Shown: piece after piece, positions 38,439-47,916 of the stretch | Layout: each line of letters opens with the position of its first letter | Position numbering within the stretch: position 1 is the first letter of the stretch | Assembly (NCBI RefSeq): GCF_012275375.1 | Contig: NZ_JAAZQJ010000001.1 | Span: 310,001-374,000 of the forward strand | DNA: 64,000 nt | Origin: Dyella sp. SG609 | Lineage (GTDB): Bacteria > Pseudomonadota > Gammaproteobacteria > Xanthomonadales > Rhodanobacteraceae | Direction: 5' to 3' | Notes under the pieces: model-generated | The model's database searches: none | Seen by the model: the letters and a program-made list of their open reading frames with translations, nothing else | Told to the model about the DNA's origin: nothing | Position numbers and translations under genes: made by a program

Positions 38439-40076
38439 ATGTCGCAGCAGCGCAGTCCGTCCTTCCTGGCAGCACACGTCGAACGTCTTTCGCGCACCCA
38501 TCTGCGCGACTTGCTGAAGGACCGGGAGCGCGGCGAACGCTTGCGCCACCGCGTGGGGCCGCTGCTGCTGGACCTGAGCCGGCAGAAGCTGGACCACGAA
38601 GCACTGCAGGCGCTGGGCGAGCACGCCGAAGCCAGCGGCTGGCAGCAGGCCCGCGACGCCATGTTCGCCGGCGAGCCGATCAACACGTCCGAACACCGCG
38701 CCGTGCTGCACACCGCGCTGCGCGGCGGTGCCTCGCGCCTGCCGCCGGTGGCGCCGCGCGAGGCGCGCAGCGAGATCGAACGCACCCTGCAGCGCATCGA
38801 CGAACTGGTGCGCGCGATCGAGCGCGGCGACGCCGCCAGCATGGGCCTGCCGCCGAAGATCACCGACGTGGTGAACATCGGCATCGGCGGCTCCGACCTC
38901 GGCCCCCGCCTGGCCGTGCGCGCGCTGGCGCCGTTCCACGTGCCGGAGCTGCGCAGCCACTTCCTCACCAATGTCGACGGCCAGGCCGCCTACGAGCTGA
39001 TGCGCCAGCTCGACCCGCGCCGCACCCTGGTGATCGTGGTCTCCAAGACCTTCACCACGCAGGAAACCCTGCTCAACGGCAACGTGCTGCGCGACTGGAT
39101 CGTGCGCTCGTACGAGGGCGATGCGCGCGCCGCGTCGAAGCATTTCCTGGCGGTCAGCGCCAACACCGCCGAAGCCGAGCGCTGGGGCGTGGCCACGTCC
39201 AACATCTATCCGATGTGGGATTTCGTCGGCGGCCGTTTCTCGCTGTGGTCCGCGGTGGGCCTGTCGCTGGCGCTGGCCATCGGCATGGAGCATTTCCGCG
39301 CGCTGCTCGCCGGCGCGGCGCAGATCGACGACCACTTCCGCAGCAAGCCGTGGCAGGAAAACCTGCCGGTGCTGCTCAGCCTGGTCGAATACTGGAACCG
39401 CAATGCGCTGGGCCGCAGCAGCCGCGCGGTGGTGCCTTACGCCGATCTGATGGGCGACCTCACCTCGTACCTGCAGCAGCTGGAAATGGAGAGCCTGGGC
39501 AAGCAGGTCACCCCGCAAGGAGAGCCGGTGCCGCAGTCCACCTCGCCGGTGGTGTGGGGCAGCGTGGGCACCAATGCGCAGCATGCGTATTTCCAGTCGC
39601 TGCACCAGGGCACCGACACCGTGCCGCTGGAATTCATCGGCGTGGTGCGCCCGGCGCATCCGCTGCGCGCCAATCACGACGCGCTGCTGTCCAACCTGCT
39701 GGCGCAGGCCGCCGCGCTGGCGCTGGGCAAGACCTTCGACGAGGCCCTCGCCGAGAGCAAGGGCGGCGACGAACAGGCGCGCCGCGTGCTCGCCGCGCAG
39801 CGCACCTTCCCGGGCGACCGCCCGAGCACGGTGATCCTGCTCGATTCGCTCACCCCGGAAAGCCTGGGTGCGCTGATCGCGCTGTACGAGCACAAGGTGT
39901 TCATGCTCGGCCATCTGTGGAGCATCAACGCGTTCGACCAGTGGGGCGTGGAGCTGGGCAAGTCGATCGCGCGGCAGATCCTGCCGGCGCTGGAAGGCCA
40001 GACGGACGATCTGTCTTCGTTCGACACCGCCACCCGCGCCTTGCTCGACGAGATCGCCCAGCGCCGCGAGGGTTGA
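38439..40076 (+). CDS. pgi: Glucose-6-phosphate isomerase
   Basis: A 545-residue isomerase interconverting glucose-6-phosphate and fructose-6-phosphate. GIGGSDLGPRLAVRAL, VSKTFTTQET, SNIYPMWDFVGGRFSLWSA and the catalytic His-containing TNAQHAYFQSLHQGTD are all present, with the C-terminal Lys in INAFDQWGVELGK. Length is typical of the large bacterial type. Confidence 0.98.
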   Translation: MSQQRSPSFLAAHVERLSRTHLRDLLKDRERGERLRHRVGPLLLDLSRQKLDHEALQALGEHAEASGWQQARDAMFAGEPINTSEHRAVLHTALRGGASRLPPVAPREARSEIERTLQRIDELVRAIERGDAASMGLPPKITDVVNIGIGGSDLGPRLAVRALAPFHVPELRSHFLTNVDGQAAYELMRQLDPRRTLVIVVSKTFTTQETLLNGNVLRDWIVRSYEGDARAASKHFLAVSANTAEAERWGVATSNIYPMWDFVGGRFSLWSAVGLSLALAIGMEHFRALLAGAAQIDDHFRSKPWQENLPVLLSLVEYWNRNALGRSSRAVVPYADLMGDLTSYLQQLEMESLGKQVTPQGEPVPQSTSPVVWGSVGTNAQHAYFQSLHQGTDTVPLEFIGVVRPAHPLRANHDALLSNLLAQAAALALGKTFDEALAESKGGDEQARRVLAAQRTFPGDRPSTVILLDSLTPESLGALIALYEHKVFMLGHLWSINAFDQWGVELGKSIARQILPALEGQTDDLSSFDTATRALLDEIAQRREG

Positions 40077-40083
40077 TTCTTTC

Positions 40084-41166
40084 TTACGTCGCCTGGTGCC
40101 GCGCCAGCGCCCAGGCGACGTGTTCGCGCACCAGCTCCGACGGATGCGCCGCACGCGCACGCAGCGCGTCGAGCACTTCGCCCGAGCCCGGCGCGTTGCC
40201 CAGCGCCACCGCGATATTGCGCAGCCAGCCCTCGTAGCCCGTGCGGCGGATCGCCATGCCTTCGGTGCGGCGCAGGAATTCCTCCTCGCTCCAGGCGAAC
40301 AGTTCCACCAGGCGCGCGCCGTCCAGGCTGTGGCGCGGTGCGAAGTCGGGCTCCGCCGCGTCGCGCGCGAACTTGTTCCAGGGGCAGATCAGCTGGCAGT
40401 CGTCGCAGCCGAAGATGCGGTTGCCCATCGGCGCACGCAGCTCTTCCGGAATGCTGCCTTTGAGTTCGATGGTGAGATAGGAAATGCAGCGGCGCGCATC
40501 CAGCCGGTACGGCGCGACGATGGCCTGGGTCGGGCAGATATCGATGCAGCGGCGGCACGTGCCGCAATGCGCGGTGGCGGCTTCGTCCACCGGCAGCGGC
40601 AGGTCGGTGTAGAGCTCGCCGAGAAAGAAATACGAACCCGCGCTGCGGTTGATCAGCACGGTGTGCTTGCCGATCCAGCCCAGGCCCGCATTGCGGCCCA
40701 GGGCTTTCTCCAGCACCGGCGCCGAATCCACGTAGGCGCGGTAGCCGAAGTCGCCGACCTTGGCGTGGATGCGCTCGGCCAGCTTCTGCAGGCGGTTGCG
40801 CATCAGCTTGTGGTAGTCGCGGCCCAGTGCGTAGCGCGCGACATAGCCGGCGTCCGCGTCTTCCAGCACGGCCCAGGCGTTGCGCGTGCCGGGCGGGATG
40901 TAGTCCATGCGCACCGAGATCACGCGCAGGGTGCCCGGTTCCAGTTCGGCCGGGCGGCTGCGCTTGGTGCCGTGGCGGGCCATGTAGTCCATCTCGCCGT
41001 GGTGGCCGTCGTCCAGCCAGCGCCGCAGGTGCTGCTCGTCCTCGCCCAGCTCGATGCCGGCGATGCCGGCGTCGGCGAAGCCGAGCTCGCGCGCCCAGCG
41101 CTTGATGTCCGCGGCGAGCGCGGCGTAGTCGTGGGCGAGGGCGGAGTAGGCGGACATGGTGGGCAT
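40084..41166 (-). CDS. queG: Epoxyqueuosine reductase
   Basis: A 360-residue cobalamin- and iron-sulfur-dependent enzyme finishing queuosine synthesis in tRNA. Two 4Fe-4S motifs are visible, CGTCRRCIDICP and CDDCQLICPWNKF, after an N-terminal DUF1730-type domain (ALGRDYHKLMRNRL). A C-terminal HEAT-like end follows. ATG 41166 or 41157 may be the start. It is divergent from nnr, matching the yjeS-yjeF neighbourhood of E. coli, and converges with pgi with 7 bp between the stops. Confidence 0.96.
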   Translation of the reverse strand: MPTMSAYSALAHDYAALAADIKRWARELGFADAGIAGIELGEDEQHLRRWLDDGHHGEMDYMARHGTKRSRPAELEPGTLRVISVRMDYIPPGTRNAWAVLEDADAGYVARYALGRDYHKLMRNRLQKLAERIHAKVGDFGYRAYVDSAPVLEKALGRNAGLGWIGKHTVLINRSAGSYFFLGELYTDLPLPVDEAATAHCGTCRRCIDICPTQAIVAPYRLDARRCISYLTIELKGSIPEELRAPMGNRIFGCDDCQLICPWNKFARDAAEPDFAPRHSLDGARLVELFAWSEEEFLRRTEGMAIRRTGYEGWLRNIAVALGNAPGSGEVLDALRARAAHPSELVREHVAWALARHQAT

Positions 41167-41195
41167 TGTAAGTCCGCCGGGCCGCGGCCTCCGCC

Positions 41196-41201
41196 TATAA
41201 T
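41196..41201 (+). promoter_or_regulatory. -10 box suggesting a leaderless nnr transcript
   Basis: A perfect TATAAT lies only 7 nt before the ATG at 41209. Transcription would then begin at or next to the A of the ATG. No Shine-Dalgarno sequence is visible before this ATG. No good -35 hexamer is seen at the normal distance. Confidence 0.45.
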
Positions 41202-41208
41202 CCGGCGC

Positions 41209-42693
41209 ATGACGCCACGCCCGCACAGCCACGAGCTCCATACCGTCGACCAGGTGCGCGCGCTGGATCGCCGCGCCATCGAGGTGCTGGGCATTCCCGG
41301 CATCGAACTGATGCGCCGCGCGGCCGCGGCCGCGTTCGCCTCGCTGCAGCGCCATTGGCCGCAGGCGCGGCGCATCGCGGTGTACTGCGGGCCGGGCCAT
41401 AACGGTGGCGACGGTTTCCTGCTCGGCGCGCTCGCGCTGCAGGAGGGCTACCAGGTGATGCTGTTCGCGCTCAGCGGCGAAGCGCGCGGCGATGCCGCGG
41501 CGGCGCGCGCGCGTTTCGAGGAGGCCGGCGGACAGGTGCAAATGTGGAGCTCCGTCACCGGCCTGCCGGTGGCCGACGTGCACGTGGATGCGCTGTACGG
41601 CACCGGTCTCGCGCGCGCGCCGGAGCCCGCGGTGGCCGACCTGCTGTGGCGGTTGAATGCGGGCGGCGAACCGATCCTCGCGCTGGACGTGCCTTCGGGC
41701 CTCAACGCCGACACCGGGCAATGCCCCGGCGAGGCGATCAAGGCCGATGTCACCGTCAGCTTCATCGCGCACAAGCGCGGCCTGCATACCGGCCAGGCGG
41801 CGGACCGCGTGGGCGTGCTGGAGCTGGATACGCTGGACTTGCCGGAAGAACTCTGGGGCGGCATCGCGCCCGACGCCGAGCTGCTGCACGCCGCCACGCT
41901 GCCGCCGCGCCCGCGCCATGCCCACAAGGGCAGCAATGGCCACGTGCTGGCGATCGGCGGCGACCTTGGCACCGCCGGCGCCATCCGCATGAGCGGAGAA
42001 GCCGCGCTGCGCGCCGGCGCGGGGCTGGTCAGCGTGGCGACGCGCGAGGCGAATCTCACCGCGCTCAACAGCGCCCGTCCGGAACTGATGGCGCACGGCG
42101 TCGACGGCCCGCAGTCCCTGCAGCCGCTGCTGCAGCGCGCCGACGTGCTGGCGCTCGGGCCCGGCCTGGGGCAGGGCGCCTGGGGCCATGCGCTGTGGCT
42201 GACCGCGCTGGACATGGCCATGCCGACGGTGCTGGATGCCGACGGCCTCAACCTGCTGGCGCGCGAGCCGCGGGTGTTCGAAGCGGCCACGGTGATCACG
42301 CCGCATCCCGGCGAAGCGGCGCGGCTGCTGGAAAGCTCGGTCGCCGGGATCGAAGCCGACCGCTACGCCGCGGTACGCGCACTGGCGCGCAAATACGGCG
42401 CGGTGGCGGTGCTCAAGGGCGCCGGCAGCCTGATCGCCGACCCGCATGGCCGCGTGGCCGTCTGCCCCTGGGGCAACCCCGGCATGGCCACCGGCGGCAT
42501 GGGCGACCTGCTCACCGGCATCGTCGCCGCCTTGCTGGCCCAGGGCTGCGAAGCCTGGGAAGCCGCCTGCCTGGGCGTCGGCCTGCATGCCCGCGCGGGC
42601 GACGCGGCCGCCGCCGACGGCGGCGAGCGCGGCCTGATGGCTACCGACCTGCTGGCGCCGCTGCGCCGGCTGCTCAACGGACTCGACGCATGA
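41209..42693 (+). CDS. nnr: Bifunctional NAD(P)H-hydrate epimerase/dehydratase
   Basis: A 494-residue metabolite-repair enzyme restoring damaged NAD(P)H. The N-terminal YjeF epimerase domain runs to about residue 215 (YCGPGHNGGDGFLLG, LDVPSGLNADTG). The C-terminal ADP-dependent dehydratase has GGDLGTAGAIRMSGEAALRA, ITPHPGEAARLL and the catalytic NPGMATGGMGDLLTG. It overlaps tsaE by 4 bp. Confidence 0.97.
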   Translation: MTPRPHSHELHTVDQVRALDRRAIEVLGIPGIELMRRAAAAAFASLQRHWPQARRIAVYCGPGHNGGDGFLLGALALQEGYQVMLFALSGEARGDAAAARARFEEAGGQVQMWSSVTGLPVADVHVDALYGTGLARAPEPAVADLLWRLNAGGEPILALDVPSGLNADTGQCPGEAIKADVTVSFIAHKRGLHTGQAADRVGVLELDTLDLPEELWGGIAPDAELLHAATLPPRPRHAHKGSNGHVLAIGGDLGTAGAIRMSGEAALRAGAGLVSVATREANLTALNSARPELMAHGVDGPQSLQPLLQRADVLALGPGLGQGAWGHALWLTALDMAMPTVLDADGLNLLAREPRVFEAATVITPHPGEAARLLESSVAGIEADRYAAVRALARKYGAVAVLKGAGSLIADPHGRVAVCPWGNPGMATGGMGDLLTGIVAALLAQGCEAWEAACLGVGLHARAGDAAAADGGERGLMATDLLAPLRRLLNGLDA

Positions 42694-43157
42694 CCACCCT
42701 GCAGCAGGCGCTTCCCGACGAACAGGCCACCACCGGCTTCGCCGCGCGCATGGCCGGCGCGGTGGACGAGGGCGCGGTCATCTACCTGCACGGCGACCTG
42801 GGCGCGGGCAAGACCAGCTTCGCCCGCGCCTTCCTGCAAGCCCTGGGCGTGGGCGAGCGGGTGAAAAGCCCGACCTACAGCCTGGTCGAGTCCTACCGGC
42901 TGGCCGCCCGCACGGCCTGGCACCTGGACCTGTACCGCATCGCCGACCCCGGCGAACTGGAATGGCTGGGCCTGGACACGCTGGCCGACCCCGCCGCCCT
43001 GGTGCTGGTGGAATGGCCGGAGCGGGGCGCAGGGGCCTTGCCCGCGCCGGATCTGCAGATCGACCTGGCCTACGCCGGCACCGGCCGCACCGTTCAGGTG
43101 GCCGCACGCAGCCCGCGCGGCGAGCGCCTGCTGGCGCGGGTGCCAGCCTCAAGCTGA
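42690..43157 (+). CDS. tsaE: tRNA threonylcarbamoyladenosine biosynthesis ATPase TsaE
   Basis: A 155-residue P-loop ATPase working with TsaB and TsaD in t6A37 tRNA modification. Walker A is GDLGAGKTSFAR near residue 35, followed by KSPTYSLVESY and the HLDLYRI motif. The ATGA overlap with nnr and the following amidase gene reproduce the yjeF-yjeE-amiB order. Confidence 0.97.
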   Translation: MTTLQQALPDEQATTGFAARMAGAVDEGAVIYLHGDLGAGKTSFARAFLQALGVGERVKSPTYSLVESYRLAARTAWHLDLYRIADPGELEWLGLDTLADPAALVLVEWPERGAGALPAPDLQIDLAYAGTGRTVQVAARSPRGERLLARVPASS

Positions 43158-43343
43158 GGCGCGGCGCTAAGTATCCGTCGTTAATGAGATTTTGGGTTCC
43201 GTCTCGCCCCCGGGCGAAACCCTTCCGTCAGCGCGGCTTGCGTCCGATAGCTGGACCCAGCCTGACAAAACAGCTGCAGGTTATGGATATTTCAAGGAAA
43301 AAGCACTTGCATTCAGGAAAGTGCTGAGCTTCAATGCGCGACC

Positions 43344-44966
43344 ATGAGGGGATATCCGGCCAGCATCCGTCAGTTTTCCTGTCTCGTCGCCCTGGCGATG
43401 GCGCCGCTGTGCGCCGTCCACGCCACCGACGTGAAGTCGGCCCGCGTCTGGGCCGGCCCGGAATACACCCGGCTGGTGCTCGATGTATCCGGTCCCGTGG
43501 ACTACAAGACCCGCCAGGACGGCGACCAGCTGGTGATCGACCTGGGCCGCAGCGCCCTGGGCGATGACTACTCGGCGCCGAAGTCGCAGGGCCTGCTCAA
43601 GGGCCTGGACAGCAGCCAGCAGGGCAACCGCCTGCAGCTGGTGGCCAAGGTCGACCCGTCCAGCCACTACAAGAGCTTCGTGCTGCAGCCGCAGGCCAGC
43701 TACGGCTACCGCCTGGTGGTCGACGTCTATCCCGGCAGCGGGGTGGCCTCGTCGGCCAAGGCCGCGCCCGCACCGGCCCCGGTACAGGACGACAGCGACG
43801 ATGACGCCGCGCCGCCGCCCGCGCCGGTGACGGTCAAGCTCGCTGCCTCCAGCAAGAACAGCCTGCGCTCCACCCAGAGCGGCATGGCCTCCACCCGCCA
43901 GGCCGCCGCGCTGCTCAACGGCGAGCGCAAGGTGGTGGTGGCGGTCGACGCCGGCCACGGCGGCCAGGACCCGGGCGCGCACGGCCCCGGCGGCACGCTG
44001 GAAAAGAACGTCACCCTGGCGGTGGCGCGCGAGCTGGCCGCGCAGATCAACAAGCAGCCGGGCATGAAGGCGGTGCTGACGCGCGATGCGGATTTCTTCA
44101 TCCCGCTCAAGCAGCGCTACGAGATCGCCCGCCGCAACAACGCCGATTTGTTCGTCTCGGTCCATGCAGACGCCTTCGTCAACGGCGACGCCAAGGGTTC
44201 CTCGGTGTGGGTGCTGTCGCCGCGCGGCAAGACCAGCGAGGCGGCCCGCTGGCTGGCCGACCGCGAAAACCGCGCCGACCTGATCGGCGGCGTGTCGCTG
44301 GACGACAAGGACGACAGCCTCGCCGCCGTGCTGCTGGACCTGCAGCAGGGCTACGCCATGCAGGCCAGCGAAGCGGTGGCCACCAATGTGCTGAAGGCGC
44401 TGGGCGGCCTGGGGCCGACCCACCGCGGCTTCGTGGAGCGCGCCAACTTCGTGGTGCTGCGCTCGCCGGACGTGCCCTCGATCCTGGTCGAGACGGCCTT
44501 CATCAGCAATCCGGACGAGGAGCGCAAGCTGCGCGATCCCTCGCACCAGGCGCACCTGGCCGAAGCCGTGATGGGCGGCGTGCGCAGCTATTTCGAGGCG
44601 ACCCCGCCGCCGGGTTCGTGGTTCGCCGCGCAGGCCGCGCGCCGCAACGGCAACGTGGTGGCGTCGGCGGCGAAGAACGACGATGACGACGGCGACGGCA
44701 ATCCCGTGTCCACCGCTGCCAACAAGGCGGTGGCGCAGGCGATGACCGGTTCGAAGTCGGGCGAGGTCAAGGTGGCCAGCGTGAAGGCCGACAGCGAACG
44801 CGCCGACGCCAACGTGCGCGACCTGCACCGCGTCACCGCGGGCGAAAGCCTGCGCAGCATCGCGCGCCAGTACGGCGTGAGCATCACCGCGCTGAAGAAC
44901 GCCAACCGCAGCATCAACAGCGACACGGTGCGCGCGGGCATGGTGCTGGCGATTCCATCCGGCTGA
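43344..44966 (+). CDS. amiC: N-acetylmuramoyl-L-alanine amidase with AMIN and LysM domains
   Basis: A 540-residue exported cell-wall amidase that splits daughter cells. After a signal peptide (about 1-27) come an AMIN domain (about 30-130), a linker rich in Ala/Pro/Asp, and the zinc amidase_3 domain (VAVDAGHGGQDPGAHG near 195, ERANFVVLRSPDVPSILVET near 370). A C-terminal LysM follows (VTAGESLRSIARQYGVS near 495). A LysM on this family is seen in some gammaproteobacteria. The stop falls in a 13-bp tandem repeat. Confidence 0.96.
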   Translation: MRGYPASIRQFSCLVALAMAPLCAVHATDVKSARVWAGPEYTRLVLDVSGPVDYKTRQDGDQLVIDLGRSALGDDYSAPKSQGLLKGLDSSQQGNRLQLVAKVDPSSHYKSFVLQPQASYGYRLVVDVYPGSGVASSAKAAPAPAPVQDDSDDDAAPPPAPVTVKLAASSKNSLRSTQSGMASTRQAAALLNGERKVVVAVDAGHGGQDPGAHGPGGTLEKNVTLAVARELAAQINKQPGMKAVLTRDADFFIPLKQRYEIARRNNADLFVSVHADAFVNGDAKGSSVWVLSPRGKTSEAARWLADRENRADLIGGVSLDDKDDSLAAVLLDLQQGYAMQASEAVATNVLKALGGLGPTHRGFVERANFVVLRSPDVPSILVETAFISNPDEERKLRDPSHQAHLAEAVMGGVRSYFEATPPPGSWFAAQAARRNGNVVASAAKNDDDDGDGNPVSTAANKAVAQAMTGSKSGEVKVASVKADSERADANVRDLHRVTAGESLRSIARQYGVSITALKNANRSINSDTVRAGMVLAIPSG

Positions 44967-45012
44967 TCCATCCGGCCGATCCGTTCGGCCGATCCGTTTG
45001 GCCGATCCGTTT
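44961..45012. repeat. Four tandem copies of a 13-bp unit
   Basis: GGCCGATCCGTTT is repeated four times, the first copy degenerate (GGCTGATCCATCC) and containing the amiC stop codon. An 11-bp stem (45044-45054/45058-45068) follows before mutL, with no T tract after it. Confidence 0.85.
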
Positions 45013-45086
45013 GGCTTGTTCCGCCGCAACATGTTGTTTTTACGAACGCCACCCCTCGGGTGGCGTTCCTGCTTTAAGCTTGCGCG

Positions 45087-46925
45087 ATGCCTGTCATCCG
45101 TCCCCTGCCTGCTGAACTCATCAACCAGATCGCCGCCGGCGAAGTGATCGAACGGCCTTCCTCCGTCGTGAAGGAACTGGTCGAAAACAGCCTCGACGCC
45201 GGCGCCACCCGCATCGAAGTGGATATCGAGCAGGGCGGCCAGCGCCTGATCCGCATCCGCGACGACGGCGGCGGCATCGAGCCGGACGACCTGCCGCTGG
45301 CGGTGGCCTCGCATGCCACCAGCAAGATCCGCAGCTTCGACGACCTCGAACACGTGGCCAGCATGGGTTTCCGCGGCGAGGCGCTGGCCTCGGTCTCGTC
45401 GGTGGCGCGCTTTGCGCTCACCTCGCGCGCACGCGGACAGGACACCGCCTTCCGCATCGAAGTGGACGGCGGCAAGCTGCAGGCGGCGCGCCCCGCGCAG
45501 CATCCGCAAGGCACCAGCGTCGAGGTGCGCGACCTGTTCTACAACGTGCCGGCGCGGCGCAAATTCCTCCGCGCGGAGCGCACCGAGTTCGCGCATATCG
45601 ACGACCTGCTGAAGTCGCTGGCGCTGGCGCGCGGCTCGGTGGAATTCCGCCTCAGCCACAACGGCAAGCCGGTGCGCATCCTCAAGGCCGCCAAGGACGA
45701 ACAGGCGGCTCTGCTGCGGGTGGCTGACGTGCTGGGCGAGGAATTTCCCGCGCAGAGCCTGCGTATCGATCATGTGGCGGCCGGCCTGCATCTGTCGGGC
45801 TGGGTCGGCTTGCCCACGGCGTCGCGCTCGCAGGCCGATTCGCAATACTTCTACGTCAACGGCCGCCTGGTGCGCGACCGCATCGTGGCGCACGCGGTGC
45901 GGCAGGCGTATGCCGACGTGCTGTTCCACGGGCGGCACCCGGCCTTCGTGCTGTATCTGGAACTCGATCCGGCCGGCGTCGACGTCAACGTGCATCCGGC
46001 CAAGCACGAAGTGCGTTTCCGCGAGCAGCGGCTGGTGCACGACTTCCTGTTCCGCACCCTGCACGAGGCCCTGGCGCAGACGCGCGCGGGGCAGGTGGGC
46101 AGCGTGGTCGACTCGGTCGACACGGCGCCCACGCTGGTCAGCTATGCCGCGGCCGCCTCCGCCGGCGCGGCCGTCACCTCCACGCCGGCCTGGTCCGGGC
46201 AGTTCAGCCAGAGCCGCCTGAGCCTGGGCGTGCGCGACGAGCCGCTGGCCGATTACGCCGCGCTGCTGGGCGAGTCTTCGCGCGAGGCGGTGCCGGCCTA
46301 TGCTGCCAACACCCCGATGCCGCCCGCGCAGGACGACGAGGCGCCGCCGCTGGGCTTCGCCATCGCGCAGCTCAAGGGCATCTACATTCTGGCCGAGAAT
46401 GCGCACGGCCTGGTGCTGGTGGACATGCACGCGGCGCACGAGCGCATCACCTACGAAAAGCTCAAAAGCGGCCGCGCCTGCAGCAACCTGCGCTCGCAGC
46501 TGCTGCTGGTGCCGCTCAACGTGTCGGTCAGCGCGAAGGAAGCCGCCGCCGCCGAGGAACACGCCGACGCGCTGGCCGACTGGGGCCTGGAGCTGTCGCG
46601 CAGCGGCCCGTCCGGCGTGGTGGTGCGGCGCATCCCGGCCTTGCTGGAAGGCGCCGACGTGGCGCAGCTGTGCCGCGACGTGCTGGCCGAGCTGGCCCTG
46701 CACGGCAGTTCGCGCCGCCTGCAGGAGCTGGAGAACGAACTGCTCTCCACCATGGCCTGCCACGGCTCGGTGCGCGCCGGCCGGCGCCTCACCGCGCCGG
46801 AAATGAACGCGCTGCTGCGCGAGATGGAGGCCACCGAGCGCTCCGGCCAGTGCAACCACGGCCGCCCCACCTGGACCCAGCTGGGCCTGGCCGAGCTGGA
46901 CAAACTGTTCCTGCGCGGGCGCTGA
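45087..46925 (+). CDS. mutL: DNA mismatch repair protein MutL (endonuclease-type)
   Basis: A 612-residue GHKL ATPase coupling MutS to strand cleavage. The N-terminal motifs are [25 protein letters not shown] and MGFRGEAL. The C-terminal part keeps metal-site motifs: [12 protein letters not shown] (consensus DQHAxxExxxxE with Met for Gln), ACHGSVRAG and QCNHGRPTW. This fits an endonuclease-active MutL as in Pseudomonas and MutH-independent repair. It closes the queG/nnr-tsaE-amiC-mutL cluster; miaA and hfq do not follow. Confidence 0.97.
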   Translation: MPVIRPLPAELINQIAAGEVIERPSSVVKELVENSLDAGATRIEVDIEQGGQRLIRIRDDGGGIEPDDLPLAVASHATSKIRSFDDLEHVASMGFRGEALASVSSVARFALTSRARGQDTAFRIEVDGGKLQAARPAQHPQGTSVEVRDLFYNVPARRKFLRAERTEFAHIDDLLKSLALARGSVEFRLSHNGKPVRILKAAKDEQAALLRVADVLGEEFPAQSLRIDHVAAGLHLSGWVGLPTASRSQADSQYFYVNGRLVRDRIVAHAVRQAYADVLFHGRHPAFVLYLELDPAGVDVNVHPAKHEVRFREQRLVHDFLFRTLHEALAQTRAGQVGSVVDSVDTAPTLVSYAAAASAGAAVTSTPAWSGQFSQSRLSLGVRDEPLADYAALLGESSREAVPAYAANTPMPPAQDDEAPPLGFAIAQLKGIYILAENAHGLVLVDMHAAHERITYEKLKSGRACSNLRSQLLLVPLNVSVSAKEAAAAEEHADALADWGLELSRSGPSGVVVRRIPALLEGADVAQLCRDVLAELALHGSSRRLQELENELLSTMACHGSVRAGRRLTAPEMNALLREMEATERSGQCNHGRPTWTQLGLAELDKLFLRGR

Positions 46926-46992
46926 GCCGGCGCTTGCGGCTGCGGCAAATAGACGTCCATACTCGGGCTTCCTCTGTCGAGCGGGCCGTGCC

Positions 46993-47916
46993 ATGTCGCG
47001 TAGCGTTGCCTTTGCCCTCGTTGTCGCCTTGAGCTTTGGAGTCGTCGCCGTGCAAGCCGAAACCGCCACTGCCGCCGCTGCCGGCGACTACCCGCACGAG
47101 ATCGAGCAGTGGCGCGCCAAGCGCACCGCCAACCTCACCGCGCCCACCGGCTGGCTCAGCCTGATCGGCCTGGAATGGCTGCAGGAAGGCGCCAACCGCA
47201 TCGGCAGCGCGAGCGACAACGACATCGTGCTGAAGGCCGGCCCGGCGCATCTGGGCGTGGTGACGCAGGGCAAGGACGGCGCGCTGCACATCGTGCTGGA
47301 TGAAAAATCCGGCGCCACCATCGACGGCAAGCAGGTGCGCGAAGCCGCGCTGATCGACGACATGCATGCCGGCGAAGCCACGCCCACCACGGTGGCGTTC
47401 GGCAGCGCCAGCTTCTACGTGATCGAGCGCGATGGCCGCAAGGCGCTGCGCGTGAAGGACAGCAACGCCGAAACGCGCAAGCACTTCCTGGGCATCGACT
47501 ACTTCCCGATCGACCCGTCCTGGCGCGTGGTGGCCGACTGGGTGCCGTTCGATCCGCCGCACAAGCTGGAGATCGGCTCGGTGATCGGCACCATCGACAA
47601 GGTCGACGTGCCGGGCAAGGCGGTGTTCCAGCGCGACGGCCACACTTTTGAACTGCTGCCGTACCAGGAAGAACCGGGTGGTGAACTGTTCTTCGTGCTG
47701 GCCGACCGCACCTCCGGCAAGGAGACCTACGGCGCCGCGCGTTTCCTTTACGCCGCGCTGCCGAAGGACGGCAAGGTGGTGCTGGATTTCAACAAGGCCT
47801 ACAACCCGCCCTGCGCATTCACACCGTTCGCCACCTGTCCGCTGGCGCCGCCGGAGAACCGGCTGGATGTCGCGGTGACGGCGGGCGAGAAGAAGTATCG
47901 CGGCGGCCATCATTGA
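46993..47916 (+). CDS. Exported DUF1684 protein, first of a tandem pair
   Basis: A 307-residue protein with a signal peptide (about 1-22) and a DUF1684 domain. Typical segments are APTGWLSLIGLEWLQEG and FPIDPSWRVVADWVPF, and near the C terminus NPPCAFTPFATCPLAPPENR, with conserved Cys residues. The function is not known. It overlaps its downstream paralogue by 4 bp. Confidence 0.88.
   Translation: MSRSVAFALVVALSFGVVAVQAETATAAAAGDYPHEIEQWRAKRTANLTAPTGWLSLIGLEWLQEGANRIGSASDNDIVLKAGPAHLGVVTQGKDGALHIVLDEKSGATIDGKQVREAALIDDMHAGEATPTTVAFGSASFYVIERDGRKALRVKDSNAETRKHFLGIDYFPIDPSWRVVADWVPFDPPHKLEIGSVIGTIDKVDVPGKAVFQRDGHTFELLPYQEEPGGELFFVLADRTSGKETYGAARFLYAALPKDGKVVLDFNKAYNPPCAFTPFATCPLAPPENRLDVAVTAGEKKYRGGHH

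Noticed and set aside
44961..45012. CRISPR-like array
   Set aside because: Units are directly adjacent 13-bp tandem repeats without spacers, and no cas gene is present.
45044..45068. Terminator between amiC and mutL
   Set aside because: An 11-bp stem exists, but the T tract is before it instead of after it on the plus strand, and the minus strand has an A run; not called as a terminator.
43281..47069. A 1262-residue minus-strand frame opposite amiC and mutL
   Set aside because: Shadow of two well-recognised genes on the other strand.
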